Part shown: positions 53,715-63,296 of the stretch, piece after piece
How positions within the stretch are numbered: the first letter of the stretch is position 1
Layout of the letters: every line of letters begins with the position of its first letter
Source of the DNA: Alphaproteobacteria bacterium
Lineage (GTDB): Bacteria > Pseudomonadota > Alphaproteobacteria > JAUHZC01
Assembly (NCBI GenBank): GCA_023898725.1
Contig: CP060236.1
Coordinates: forward strand, 62,001 to 126,000
Reading direction: 5' to 3'
Length of the DNA stretch: 64,000 nt
The notes under the pieces: generated by a model
The model's database searches: none
What the model saw: only the letters and a program-made list of their open reading frames with translations
What the model was told of the DNA's origin: nothing
Position numbers and translations under genes: made by a program

Positions 53715-54074
53715 CTAATTGCTTTCTTTTATTGACGCGTCGCCTGTTTTTTGGATAATCCACTCAAAAAAATCAGGGTGGCCGTCCCGTATGGGCAACA
53801 CAACCAAACTAGGCACAGCATAAGGATGGTTAGCAATGATGTATTCCTGCAAAATAGAGCGAATTTCTGCGCGGGTTTTAGCGACAAAAATAGCTTCTGG
53901 TTTTTTTTGAATACTGTCCCCGTCCCGGAAAATTGACAGAACACCAGGAATGATATTCACGCACGCTGCTAGATTGTTTGCGATAACATCCTGAGCAACC
54001 CGTGTGGCCTCTGTAAGATTTGGAAAGGTTACATAAACAAACTCAAACGTATGATCGTCGTATTGTTCAAACAT
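53715..54074 (-). CDS. cutA: CutA1-family protein
   Basis: About 119 residues from Met at 54074 (also possible 54092 or 54101). Small trimeric protein linked to divalent metal tolerance. VYVTFPNLTEATRVAQDVI near 13, LAACVNIIPG near 36, VAKTRAEIRSILQEYI near 66 and HPYAVPSLVVLPI near 86 are typical. The longest frame reads back into tRNA-Pro, which is not translated; ATG 54101 shares the tRNA's terminal A. Confidence 0.9.
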   Translation of the reverse strand: MFEQYDDHTFEFVYVTFPNLTEATRVAQDVIANNLAACVNIIPGVLSIFRDGDSIQKKPEAIFVAKTRAEIRSILQEYIIANHPYAVPSLVVLPIRDGHPDFFEWIIQKTGDASIKESN

Positions 54075-54100
54075 TAGGTCACTTACATCCATTTTTAACA

Positions 54101-54177
54101 TGGTCGGAGCGGCGGGATTCGAACCCACGACCCCCACACCCCCAGCGTGGTGCGCTACCAGGCTGCGCTACGCTCCG
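54101..54177 (-). tRNA. tRNA-Pro (anticodon GGG)
   Basis: 77 bases with encoded CCA. Acceptor CGGAGCG/CGCTCCG; anticodon stem CCACG/TGTGG around loop CTGGGGG (GGG); T loop TTCGAAT. Confidence 0.95.
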
Positions 54178-54230
54178 AACTCTTTGTTCCAGAACTATAC
54201 TGATCTCCCACGCATTGCACAAGGTGTTTT

Positions 54231-55376
54231 TCACTCTGCTTTTTTCTTAAGCATAAAAAAATCGCAGATTTTCCGAAGGCGTCGGGCATGAAGTTCGTCC
54301 GAAATACTAAGACGCTCACGTACCTGAGATAGGTTTTTTTTCATTTCAGAACGGTACGAGGCATCGTCCATAAGCTTTCGTGCTTCTTCATATACACGCG
54401 TAGCTGTGCATTGATTTTGGATAAACTCCTGTACAATACTATGTCCACTGATGATATTTGGAAGCGCAGCATAAGGGGCATACACCAACCAACGCGCGAA
54501 TAGTGCTGTGAGTGCATGGACTTTGTACAAAACAACCATAGGCGTTTGACACATCGCAAGCTCAAGAGTCACCGTCCCCGATGCCGCCAGCGCACATACA
54601 GAGGCCGTCATGGCCTCATAGCGCTTATGAGGAGGAACAAAGGTAATCCGATCACCACACCGCACAAAGTTTTTTCGCACCTGATCATGGTGTCCTGCCG
54701 CTATGGGAAGCAAAAAGTGCACCCGTGAGTCATCAGCGGCCAGCCGCAAAGCTACATCACACAAAAGAGGACCTAAGCGCTCAATTTCACTAGCGCGGCT
54801 ACCAGGCAAGAGACAAATGCACATTTTCCCCATAAGACCATAGTTTCTTACCAAAGACTCAGGGTCACATTGTTTTTTTGCGACACTTGGATGACCCAAG
54901 AACTCCGCATTCAGGCCATATTTCGTAAAATAAGGGGGCTCAAAAGGAAATAAACACGCCAACCCATCAAGAAACTGGGCTACTTTATGCGCGCGCTGCG
55001 CACGCCAAGCCCACACAGTAGGAGCACCTACATGCACCACAGGAATGCCATTTTTTTTTGCCCATTTTCCTATAGAAAAATTAAAATCGGGCAAATCAAT
55101 GGTGAGCAAAAAATCTGGTCTATGCGAACGAATATCGGCAAGAATACGTGCACGTAAACGGATAATTGTGACAAAATGCCGAACGACTTCCGCAATACCA
55201 AAGTAGCTTAATTGTTTAGCATCAAAGAGGATGTCTACACCCTCTTCCCGCATTTCTTCACCCCCAACACCTCGAAAACGTAGATTATTTCCGTATATTT
55301 TTTTTAAAGAGCGCACATAGGATGCACCCAGAACATCTCCGGAATTTTCTCCTGCAATGACGTACACAAGGGGCAT
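54231..55376 (-). CDS. lpxB: Lipid-A-disaccharide synthase LpxB
   Basis: 381 residues, GT-B glycosyltransferase joining UDP-diacylglucosamine and lipid X. Start MPLVYVIAGENSGDVLG; FRGVGGEEM near 38; DLPDFNFSIGKWAKK near 92; APTVWAWR near 116; LPGSRASEIERLGP near 190; ALAASGTVTLELA near 262. ATG at 55376 follows the lpxI stop by two bases; the frame to 55397 is rejected. Last gene of the lipid A operon. Confidence 0.96.
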   Translation of the reverse strand: MPLVYVIAGENSGDVLGASYVRSLKKIYGNNLRFRGVGGEEMREEGVDILFDAKQLSYFGIAEVVRHFVTIIRLRARILADIRSHRPDFLLTIDLPDFNFSIGKWAKKNGIPVVHVGAPTVWAWRAQRAHKVAQFLDGLACLFPFEPPYFTKYGLNAEFLGHPSVAKKQCDPESLVRNYGLMGKMCICLLPGSRASEIERLGPLLCDVALRLAADDSRVHFLLPIAAGHHDQVRKNFVRCGDRITFVPPHKRYEAMTASVCALAASGTVTLELAMCQTPMVVLYKVHALTALFARWLVYAPYAALPNIISGHSIVQEFIQNQCTATRVYEEARKLMDDASYRSEMKKNLSQVRERLSISDELHARRLRKICDFFMLKKKAE

Positions 55377-55378
55377 TT

Positions 55379-56191
55379 TCACACATCCACCGCGCACACA
55401 AAAACTCCAGACTCATTTGCTTTTTCAAGTGTTTTTTGTGCATCGATGACATAACAACACCTGGCTTGAACAGCCACACCCGCAAAACCGGCAGCAACCA
55501 ACTGATCAATTGTATCTGGCCCAATAGTAGGACGATCCAGCCGAAGATCCTGCCCTGCTTTTGCACACTTCACAAGAACCGCACCTTTTGCCTCAAGGTA
55601 TAAAGCACAACGAGAAAGCAAACCCTGCGTTCCCTCAACAGCTTCTATACCAAGAACATGCTGATTGTTCACAACGACAGCTTGACCTACATCTACAGGA
55701 CTCAATGCAGCCAAGACCTCTATCCCTCGGGCAATGGACGCCCGTTGGGATGCTGACGGCATTACGTGCGTATAACATGCCGGTAAAAGGGTCAAGTCAT
55801 CATCGGAAATATCTTCGGGAGAACACACCTGAAAACCTTCTGCTTCAAGCAAGCGAATCAGGCAACGCAAATAGCTGTCATCGCCTCTTTGCTTCATGAG
55901 CGTCAGCAACCACAAAAACCCTTTCCAGTCGGGAAGCAAGGAAAAGAGCGTGGGGCGGGTAAAATAACCCACCATCATCACATGTGTGACACCTTGATTT
56001 TTGAGATAATGAATAATTTTTTGAATGGCACCCAAACGAAAAATTCTGGGGGAATACTGCGTGACAAAGGTCTTATCCGAAACCCCTGCGAACCCAATAG
56101 GCAGGAACGTATTTTTCTGACGGGTCAATAGTTCCGCCCACGACGCGGGCAGCAAACCTCCTCCTCCTAAAAGCGCATAAACTTTTGTCAC
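55379..56191 (-). CDS. lpxI: UDP-2,3-diacylglucosamine pyrophosphatase LpxI
   Basis: 270 residues. Hydrolyses UDP-2,3-diacylglucosamine to lipid X; the alphaproteobacterial replacement for LpxH. LLGGGGLLPASW at the N-terminus, MPSASQRASIARGIEVL near 146, and CAKAGQDLRLDRPTIGPDTI near 210 with the conserved catalytic acid. Sits between lpxA and lpxB, its normal place. Confidence 0.95.
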   Translation of the reverse strand: MTKVYALLGGGGLLPASWAELLTRQKNTFLPIGFAGVSDKTFVTQYSPRIFRLGAIQKIIHYLKNQGVTHVMMVGYFTRPTLFSLLPDWKGFLWLLTLMKQRGDDSYLRCLIRLLEAEGFQVCSPEDISDDDLTLLPACYTHVMPSASQRASIARGIEVLAALSPVDVGQAVVVNNQHVLGIEAVEGTQGLLSRCALYLEAKGAVLVKCAKAGQDLRLDRPTIGPDTIDQLVAAGFAGVAVQARCCYVIDAQKTLEKANESGVFVCAVDV

Positions 56192-56197
56192 GATCGA

Positions 56198-57016
56198 CTA
56201 CCCCCGCGGCACACATAATCCACGCGTTGATTTTTCAACAAACGCAATCAGCATATTGATGTCCGGGGAATCTTGGTGGGATTTTTTCAGGTTATCAATA
56301 CGCTCTTGACGGGTTCCAACGCCTCGGAAAATCTCTTCGTATGCCCACATAAGAGTATCAATGCGTTCCCGCGTAAATCCTCTCCGGCGTAAACCGATAA
56401 TATTGAGACCACTCAAAAAAGCACGGTCTCCCTTCACCAAGCCAAATGGGATGACATCACTTTCCACGGCTGAAAGCCCTCCAATAATCGCATGGGATCC
56501 AATTTTTACAAATTGATGGATGCCACTGAGGCCACCAATATTCACATTATCCCCAACTTCCACATGGCCAGCAAGTGTTGCATTATTGGCCAGAATCACA
56601 TTGTTTCCAACAAGACAATCGTGGGCCACGTGTGTGCTGGCCATCAATAAACAGTTATCACCCACAACTGTTTTCATTATCCCAGTTTGTGTGCCACCTT
56701 GAAGCGTTGCATATTCACGAATCTTGTTGTTCTTGCCGATAATCAAAAGCGAATCTTCACCAGAATACTTAAGGTCCTGGGTCACATGGCCGATCGAAGC
56801 AAAGGGAAATATCTCAGTTCCCTCACCAATTTCTGTATTACCCTCGATCACAACGTGGCTATGCAGGCGAACATTATCACCAAGGGTCACGCGCGCACCA
56901 AGAACACAGTAAGGGCCTATTTGAACATTTTCACCAAGGCGTGCGCCAGGGGCAATAATAGCAGTGGGGTGAATAGTCACAGAATTTTCCGGGGGATTAG
57001 AAAAAGGTTGGATCAT
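56198..57016 (-). CDS. lpxA: UDP-N-acetylglucosamine acyltransferase LpxA
   Basis: 272 residues. First step of lipid A: 3-O-acylation of UDP-GlcNAc. Left-handed beta-helix hexapeptide repeats (IHPTAIIAPGARLGENVQIG), catalytic histidine in ASTHVAHDCLVGNNV near 130, and the C-terminal helical region (GLRRRGFTRERIDTLMWAYE). ATG overlaps the fabZ stop by four bases. Confidence 0.96.
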   Translation of the reverse strand: MIQPFSNPPENSVTIHPTAIIAPGARLGENVQIGPYCVLGARVTLGDNVRLHSHVVIEGNTEIGEGTEIFPFASIGHVTQDLKYSGEDSLLIIGKNNKIREYATLQGGTQTGIMKTVVGDNCLLMASTHVAHDCLVGNNVILANNATLAGHVEVGDNVNIGGLSGIHQFVKIGSHAIIGGLSAVESDVIPFGLVKGDRAFLSGLNIIGLRRRGFTRERIDTLMWAYEEIFRGVGTRQERIDNLKKSHQDSPDINMLIAFVEKSTRGLCVPRG

Positions 57017-57501
57017 TTTTTATTCGCAATCATCGCTGTAAACGTGGCTTCTGCATGGACAATATTTTTTACTTTTGCGACACCTTTGAAACGCCAAACA
57101 TTGAATCGTTCTTGCTTTTTTGTCACATGGAGCATTAACGCATCACCGGGCAAAACAGGTTTGCGGAACCTTGCATCCTCAATGGATAAAAAGTATACCA
57201 TCTTTTGTTGGTCTGCTGTATCCATGCCATGAATGACGATCACACCGGCTGTTTGTGCCATTGCTTCTACAATGAGAACACCTGGCATAATAGGGGTATC
57301 AGGAAAGTGTCCAGCAAAGTAAGGTTCGTTAACCGTAACGTTCTTAATTCCCAGACCTTCTGTGCTTTTTTGCACAATCTCCACACAATCCACTAATAAC
57401 ATCGGATAACGATGAGGGATCAGTTTCTTAATATCTTGGACTCCCAACGTTACAGGTGCCTCTTGTTTTTTCTCCGCTGACAAACTTATATTCTCACGCA
57501 T
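57013..57501 (-). CDS. fabZ: 3-hydroxyacyl-ACP dehydratase FabZ
   Basis: 162 residues, single hotdog fold. IKKLIPHRYPMLLVD near 24, catalytic His in YFAGHFPDTPIMPGVL near 65-70 and Glu in VEAMAQTAG near 83. Feeds acyl-ACP to fatty acids and lipid A. Slightly longer N-terminus than usual. Between lpxD and lpxA. Confidence 0.96.
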   Translation of the reverse strand: MRENISLSAEKKQEAPVTLGVQDIKKLIPHRYPMLLVDCVEIVQKSTEGLGIKNVTVNEPYFAGHFPDTPIMPGVLIVEAMAQTAGVIVIHGMDTADQQKMVYFLSIEDARFRKPVLPGDALMLHVTKKQERFNVWRFKGVAKVKNIVHAEATFTAMIANKK

Positions 57502-57516
57502 TATTGCACTTTTCTC

Positions 57517-58569
57517 CTATTTACAAACAGGCTTAGGCGCCGCCATCTGCGCAAGCGTCACAGTCTGTCGATGCCATTGAGTCACTGGAACAGCTGGTAA
57601 TCCTGCAACAGTTTGACCCGGGGCAATATCTTTCATTACCCCACTTTTTGCCGCTATACGCGCACCTTTTCCGATACGAATGTGCCCCGCAATACCTGCT
57701 TGGCCTCCAATAATCACATGGTCCTCAAGAATACAACTACCTGCGATTCCGACCTGAGCAACAACCACACAACCGCGGCCCATCTGCACACCATGACCAA
57801 TCTGCACCAAGTTATCAATACGCGTTCCCTCACCGATGATTGTATCCGTAAGCGTTCCACGATCAATAGTTGTCCCCGCCCCAATATCAACATGATTCTC
57901 AATAATTACCTGCCCCAATTGCGGAACGGATACATGCCCTTTTTCATCCATGACGAAGCCGAACCCTGCTTGCCCAATTTTTACACCAGCACTCAAGGAC
58001 ACACCGTCCCCAAGCGTCGCAAACTGCAACGAGACATGCGATCCGATAGAGCAGTTTTCACCAATAGTAACGCCACTCTCAATGACAGTGTGCGCACCAA
58101 TGTGTGTGCCTGAACCAATTATAACATTTTCTTGGATCACAACACCGGGAGAAAGAGTTGCTTGTGGGGAAACTTTTGCGCCCGGATGAACCCATGCCCC
58201 TTCAGGGTTCTGAACACGTGGCCGCAAATCACGAGGATGAGGCGCATAAAAGCAGGCCGCGAGCTTTGCAAACGCACGGTAGGGTTGCGGATGAAAAATA
58301 CAAGGGATTTTGGGCTCCCCTCCTCCAATGAAGGTTTTATCTGTTATGCAAGCCAGAGCTTTCGCATCATTAAGGGAGGGGACATAGCGTGCATTGTGCA
58401 GAAAAGTGATGTCGCAATTCTCAGCATCACTCAACGAAGCCAGACGATTGACCACCTGTGTCAAAGAAGCCTGGCGAACACTTCCTTGGCACAAATCACC
58501 GCCAATAAAATCTGCCACACCCTGGAGTGTAAACGTTCTATTTTTAGCATAAAAGCGGGGGTGCGGCAT
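57517..58569 (-). CDS. lpxD: UDP-3-O-acylglucosamine N-acyltransferase LpxD
   Basis: 350 residues. N-terminal uridine-binding domain (FTLQGVADFIGG; ITFLHNARYVPSLNDAKALA) and hexapeptide beta-helix from about 118; catalytic His in QIGHGVQMGRG near 247; FGFVMDEKGHVSVPQLG near 200. Starts within the skp stop (TAATG). Confidence 0.96.
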   Translation of the reverse strand: MPHPRFYAKNRTFTLQGVADFIGGDLCQGSVRQASLTQVVNRLASLSDAENCDITFLHNARYVPSLNDAKALACITDKTFIGGGEPKIPCIFHPQPYRAFAKLAACFYAPHPRDLRPRVQNPEGAWVHPGAKVSPQATLSPGVVIQENVIIGSGTHIGAHTVIESGVTIGENCSIGSHVSLQFATLGDGVSLSAGVKIGQAGFGFVMDEKGHVSVPQLGQVIIENHVDIGAGTTIDRGTLTDTIIGEGTRIDNLVQIGHGVQMGRGCVVVAQVGIAGSCILEDHVIIGGQAGIAGHIRIGKGARIAAKSGVMKDIAPGQTVAGLPAVPVTQWHRQTVTLAQMAAPKPVCK

Positions 58570-59117
58570 TACGGTGCCTCCTTTGTGCCTAAAATTGCAA
58601 TCACCTGATTCGTCAGATCAAGTTTCTGATCACTATACAAAACAAAGGTTGTTGACATCATATTGGTGGGCAAAATCAGCTGAATATTGTTTTGCTCAGC
58701 AACGCGCTTAAGGGCTTTTTGAAATAACATATGCGCCTGACTCTGTTCTTTTTCTGCAAGAGAAACAAGCGTTTTTTTGCGCGCACTCAGTTTTTCATGC
58801 GCCGCTTTTAATTTTTTCTCAAAGGCTTCTTGTGCTTCTGGAAATTTCTGAGGGTCAGATTTCCGCAAAGACATAAGCGCTTTATTTTCCACAGAGAGCG
58901 TTTTTTCAAGCTCCCCTAACTCCTTATAAAACTGATCACGCTTTTCGCTAAACACTTTAGCCGCATCAACAAATGGAGTCGCCTCTGACAAGATCTTATC
59001 GTAGTCTACAACACCCACGCGTGAAGCGGAAACTGGTGACATAAAAACACACCACACCAGGATAAGACCATGAAAAACGCCCCAAAATCGGCACAAGATA
59101 TTCGCGTATGGTGACAC
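58569..59117 (-). CDS. skp: Skp/OmpH-family periplasmic chaperone
   Basis: 182 residues. Holds unfolded outer-membrane proteins for BAM. Signal peptide with core GLILVWCVFM (about 17-26) and likely cleavage after PVSAS; then RVGVVDYDKILSE and a long coiled coil (FYKELGELEKTLSVENKAL; EAFEKKLKAAHEKLSARKK). The start is GTG at 59117: AGAGGA, overlapping the bamA stop TAG, lies nine bases upstream. The ATG-initiated frame to 59198 would lie inside bamA. Confidence 0.87.
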   Translation of the reverse strand: MSPYANILCRFWGVFHGLILVWCVFMSPVSASRVGVVDYDKILSEATPFVDAAKVFSEKRDQFYKELGELEKTLSVENKALMSLRKSDPQKFPEAQEAFEKKLKAAHEKLSARKKTLVSLAEKEQSQAHMLFQKALKRVAEQNNIQLILPTNMMSTTFVLYSDQKLDLTNQVIAILGTKEAP

Positions 59118-59130
59118 GTGATAAAATCCT

Positions 59131-61401
59131 CTAGTTACCAAACTTGAGCAAGAATGAGCGGCTTTCATCACCTGATTTCCGGCGCACAGGCCACGCAAAG
59201 GTCACCTCAATGTTACCCATGGGTGTACGAACACCCAGACCAAATCCAGCAGTCAAACGGAGCGCAGAGCTATCGTGCACAAGGGTTTTATTATACCCAC
59301 CATCCCACACTGTTCCTGCATCCATAAACGTTTTAAACTTCATTCCTAGGTCATCAGGGACCCCCGGAACAGGCATTGTTACCTCTGCAGATCCCGCGTA
59401 GTACTTATATCCCCCCAAGGAATAATCCGGACGCAACTTATCGCGCACTGTAATACCATCAAACTCAAACCCACGGAAGTTATAGCCGCCAAGAGTGAAT
59501 CTATCCGCGCTTAAAACACGCTTGCCCATCTTAGCGATTATACCACCACGAGCATTCAGGTGCAGAATGACTTGCTCATAGATGGGATGATAAAAGCTCG
59601 CTCCACATTGATTGCGAAGATGATTGGCATCCCCTCCAAGGCCGTAGAAGCGGTTAGAAAAGCTAATACTATATCCCTCAGTGGGCTCATTGCGATCATC
59701 CGTTTTATCCCATAAAAGCTCCTGATCTACATAGGAGCGAACAATGTGCGAAGGTTCCGCACGGATAAAGCTTGAAACTTCTGACTGATTGTTGTTTCTG
59801 CGCTTATCTTGGCTAATCCCGTACGTAACAGTTTGATAAAGATCAGTCATCAACTCATAGCTCATGTAAATTTCAGAACCTAGGCTTTGGTTACGATACC
59901 CCTTGTGGTGCGTTCCCACAGTACCCACGCTTTTCTCAAGTCCCATATTTAAGCGTATACCAGCAACAATCGGACGATTGGTAAAGTTTGGGTGGGAATA
60001 GTCAAGAGTAATATCCTGGCTTCGCTTACCACCCTGCAAGCCAACGCCCAGGAATTTTCCTTCGCCAAACAGGTTGCGTTCTGCAGCAGAAATTCCACCA
60101 ATAACTCCCTGTTGGGTATTATATCCAAACATAAAGGTAAACTCACCCGTTGATGGTTTTTCATCGACATCCACGATAAGATTTACTTTATCTTGCTGGT
60201 CAGAGGCTTCGCGCTGGATCTCAATCTTTTTAAAATACCCAAGATTCTTAATACGGCGCTCAGATTCACGAATTTTTGCCGCATTGTAGGGATCTCCTTC
60301 AAAGACCAGCATCTCTCGACGAATCACATCCCCATTGGTGCGATGATTCCCCTTAATAATGATCTGATCAATATAAACACTGGGACCCTCAGAAACTTCG
60401 AAAGTGATATCAACAACTCTACCATCTTTCTTTTTAATTTCTGGATTGACATCAACAAATGCAAACCCTTTATTCCCAAGATAGTTAGAGATCTTAATCA
60501 CTGTATCATTCACCCTGCGAGCACTATACCAATCTCCTTTTTTGAAGGTTGCAACCTTCAAAAGTTCCTCAGGCGTCACACCTTTAATCACACATCGTGC
60601 CAAAAGATCCCCAATCGCATAACGCCCACCCTCATCCAGGGTAAAGGTGATAAAAAAGTCTTTATGATCCGGCGTCAGTTCCGCAATAGCAGACGTAACC
60701 TTAAAATCGATATAACCATGCTCCAGATAAAATTTTCGCAACAACTCGCGATCATACCCCAAACGTTCGGGATCGTAGTTATCTTCAGAAGTAAAGAAAC
60801 GATACCAGCGCGTCTCCTTTGTTTGAATAACAGACTCAAGCTTGGATGTGCCAAAAGCGCGATTACCATTGAAGGCGATTTTACGGATAGCTGTTGCCTT
60901 TCCTTCCTTAACTTCAAAAACAACATCCACACGATTTTGCTCCTTACGAACGACTTTTGGAGTCACAACGGCCGCAAAGTATCCCTTCAGTCGATATAAA
61001 TCCTGGATAATTTGCGCATCGTGCTTCACGCGCGCCAGTGTATACACCTGACGCGGCTTAAGATCTAGCCGAGGCGTAATAACTTTATCTTCTATCTGAT
61101 TATTACCCTCAATCGCAACACGGTTTACAAGAGGGTTCTCCACAACAACAATGTGGAGTTTGTTATTTTTGACATCAAGTTTGGCATCCGCAAAAAAATT
61201 AGTCTGATAAAGACGCTTTAGGCCATCATTAAGAGCATCATTGGTATGATCTTTTCCAACCTCTATTTTCAGGTAAGACTCAATCGTAGCCTTATCAATG
61301 CGCTTATTGCCTTCAATCACTATTGCATCAACACGCATTGCACTTACTGTTGAGCAAGCCACCAACGCCGCAACAAAAATATGCTTTATAACTCCCACCA
61401 T
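59131..61401 (-). CDS. bamA: Outer-membrane protein assembly factor BamA
   Basis: 756 residues. Signal peptide (IFVAALVACSTVSA), five POTRA domains (about 23-420: VDAIVIEGNKRIDKATIE first, GPSVYIDQIIIKGNHRTNGD fourth) and a C-terminal 16-strand barrel with the VRGF-like motif as FRGFEFDG near 650. Terminal residues LLKFGN place the last aromatic two from the end, not at the very end. Core of the BAM complex with BamD. Between rseP and skp. Confidence 0.96.
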   Translation of the reverse strand: MVGVIKHIFVAALVACSTVSAMRVDAIVIEGNKRIDKATIESYLKIEVGKDHTNDALNDGLKRLYQTNFFADAKLDVKNNKLHIVVVENPLVNRVAIEGNNQIEDKVITPRLDLKPRQVYTLARVKHDAQIIQDLYRLKGYFAAVVTPKVVRKEQNRVDVVFEVKEGKATAIRKIAFNGNRAFGTSKLESVIQTKETRWYRFFTSEDNYDPERLGYDRELLRKFYLEHGYIDFKVTSAIAELTPDHKDFFITFTLDEGGRYAIGDLLARCVIKGVTPEELLKVATFKKGDWYSARRVNDTVIKISNYLGNKGFAFVDVNPEIKKKDGRVVDITFEVSEGPSVYIDQIIIKGNHRTNGDVIRREMLVFEGDPYNAAKIRESERRIKNLGYFKKIEIQREASDQQDKVNLIVDVDEKPSTGEFTFMFGYNTQQGVIGGISAAERNLFGEGKFLGVGLQGGKRSQDITLDYSHPNFTNRPIVAGIRLNMGLEKSVGTVGTHHKGYRNQSLGSEIYMSYELMTDLYQTVTYGISQDKRRNNNQSEVSSFIRAEPSHIVRSYVDQELLWDKTDDRNEPTEGYSISFSNRFYGLGGDANHLRNQCGASFYHPIYEQVILHLNARGGIIAKMGKRVLSADRFTLGGYNFRGFEFDGITVRDKLRPDYSLGGYKYYAGSAEVTMPVPGVPDDLGMKFKTFMDAGTVWDGGYNKTLVHDSSALRLTAGFGLGVRTPMGNIEVTFAWPVRRKSGDESRSFLLKFGN

Positions 61402-61420
61402 TCGAAACCTACTCTCTGAA

Positions 61421-62527
61421 TTATCCTAAAAATCGCACGACGTCATTGGAAGTACTCACAAAGAAAAGCAACCCCACAACAACAAGCCCCACATACCCAA
61501 TAATGGTTTGTACGCGCTCTGAAAAAGGAGCGCCATTCACCATCTCAGCGGCATACATTACTATCTGCCCACCATCAAGAAGCGGTATAGGGAGGATATT
61601 AATAAAACCAAGACTAACAGACAAAAAAGCCATCGCCCACAGAACACTGGTCAGCTGTGTATGTGCAAGTTCGGCCACTTTCTTCGCAATACCCAAGGGA
61701 CCCACAAGCTCCCGTGTTGAGCGCTCCCCAAAAATCATTTGAGAAATAGCCGAAAAACTCGCGACAGTTAGGGCTACAACACGCTCACACGCACGCAACC
61801 CAGAGGAAACAACGGTGTGTTGATGGAATATTTGCTGAGGCTCAACGCCCAAAACACCTACTTTCGTCGAACTCCCAGCAGCTGTCACATCCATCGATGA
61901 GGGCGTGGTATTTAGGATGAGTTCTGCGTGATTACGCATTACCTGAATATTCACTTTTGTTTCAGGCTTACTCCTAATAATCTCTGACATCTGGATAAAG
62001 GTGTCCACAGCCCGACCATCGATGGCAAGGATACGATCGCCTGCACGCAGCCCCCCCTGATCAGCAGCACTGCCTACAAGCACACGCCCAACAACAGGAT
62101 CAGGGTTCGAAACCGGTTCGCCAGAAGCAAGCATAAGGCCCCACATCAGAAAAATCGCAAACAGATAGTTCGCAAGAGGACCAGCAGCGGCAACTTGAAT
62201 GCGCTGCCAGGGTGTTTTTGCGTGCAAGGCACCTGCCAACTGCTCTGGGGTCAGGGCTTTCAGTGCCTCTGGCGAACTATTGCTGGCATTATCTTCATCG
62301 CTCAGCATACGCACATAACCACCCAGCGGAAACATAGAAAGACGCCAGCGTGTTTGATTTTTATCTGTCCATCCCCACAGTTCGGGGCCAAAACCAATCG
62401 AGAATGTCTCTACGTGTACACCATGGCGGCGCGCCACCCAGTAGTGTCCTAACTCATGAACAAAAACCAGCGTCGTAAGCACCAACAGGAACGGCAAAAC
62501 ACTTAAAATTACACTTGTCACTTGCAT
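61421..62527 (-). CDS. rseP: Site-2 metalloprotease RseP
   Basis: 368 residues. Intramembrane zinc protease for anti-sigma factors and signal-peptide remnants. HELGH zinc site (His24, Glu25, His28) in the first helix, one PDZ domain (about 130-210: GSAADQGGLRAGDRILAIDG), and the second site NILPIPLLDGGQ near 313. E. coli RseP has two PDZ domains; here only one is seen. Directly downstream of cdsA, where dxr would be expected in between. Confidence 0.93.
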   Translation of the reverse strand: MQVTSVILSVLPFLLVLTTLVFVHELGHYWVARRHGVHVETFSIGFGPELWGWTDKNQTRWRLSMFPLGGYVRMLSDEDNASNSSPEALKALTPEQLAGALHAKTPWQRIQVAAAGPLANYLFAIFLMWGLMLASGEPVSNPDPVVGRVLVGSAADQGGLRAGDRILAIDGRAVDTFIQMSEIIRSKPETKVNIQVMRNHAELILNTTPSSMDVTAAGSSTKVGVLGVEPQQIFHQHTVVSSGLRACERVVALTVASFSAISQMIFGERSTRELVGPLGIAKKVAELAHTQLTSVLWAMAFLSVSLGFINILPIPLLDGGQIVMYAAEMVNGAPFSERVQTIIGYVGLVVVGLLFFVSTSNDVVRFLG

Positions 62528-62585
62528 GGCCTTTTCTCTAAATACTCCAAAAACTTACACATAATCTCAGTAAGTGCAAGCTCTT

Positions 62586-63296
62586 TCACGCACCACAAAA
62601 AGACTGTATACCCATCATACAAAATACCTGTTTTGTTGGTACAAACCAAAAAGAAATCCCTAGCACAAAAAAGAGCATAATAAGGCCATCAAGACGATCG
62701 ACCACACCGCCGTGCCCCGGAATAATGTTACTGACATCCTTAAGGCTCAAGTGACGTTTGAACAGTGATTCCAGAAGATCGCCCAGCTGCACAAGAGCAC
62801 TCACAAATATTGCAAAAAAAACCAAATGAAAAGGGGTTTCAAAAGCATCCATACCCCCAAAAGAAACCAACAGAGTGCAGCCCACAACTACAAAAACAAC
62901 AGAGCCAAACGCCCCTGACCACGTTTTGTTCGGGCTAATGTAGGGAGCAAACTTACAACCACCCACAAGATTTCCCACAATATAGCCCCCACTATCACTG
63001 GCCCAAGTGAGTACGGTCAGCGCAATTAGATACAAAGAGCCAAGGTCATTTATGACACGCCACACGCCTGTAAAGGAGATAGCCAAGTACAACAACCACG
63101 CGCTTAATAAAATGCATGACTGCCGTGATCGCAACAAGAAGAGCACGCTATACACTTCACAGAGGCAAATCACAAACATCAAAGCCACAAAAGAAGTGGC
63201 AATTACTCCTCCTGCGTAAAGAGCTGTTAGTGTAATGGGCATCAGCACAAACGATGCCAGAACACGCTTGAAAACATCAGCGTGGAGTCGCACCAT
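62586..63296 (-). CDS. cdsA: Phosphatidate cytidylyltransferase CdsA
   Basis: 236 residues, polytopic. Makes CDP-diacylglycerol. Signature SLFKRHLSLKDVSNIIPGHG followed by GVVDRLD near 190-216; SPNKTWSGAFGS near 134. ATG at 63296 overlaps the uppS end by 20 bases and has AAGG upstream; the frame extends further back inside uppS. Somewhat short for the family (about 270). Confidence 0.93.
   Translation of the reverse strand: MVRLHADVFKRVLASFVLMPITLTALYAGGVIATSFVALMFVICLCEVYSVLFLLRSRQSCILLSAWLLYLAISFTGVWRVINDLGSLYLIALTVLTWASDSGGYIVGNLVGGCKFAPYISPNKTWSGAFGSVVFVVVGCTLLVSFGGMDAFETPFHLVFFAIFVSALVQLGDLLESLFKRHLSLKDVSNIIPGHGGVVDRLDGLIMLFFVLGISFWFVPTKQVFCMMGIQSFCGA

Noticed and set aside
60193..60999. 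268-codon plus-strand frame
   Set aside because: It is antisense to bamA, whose domain order and motifs are complete; the product has no recognisable features.
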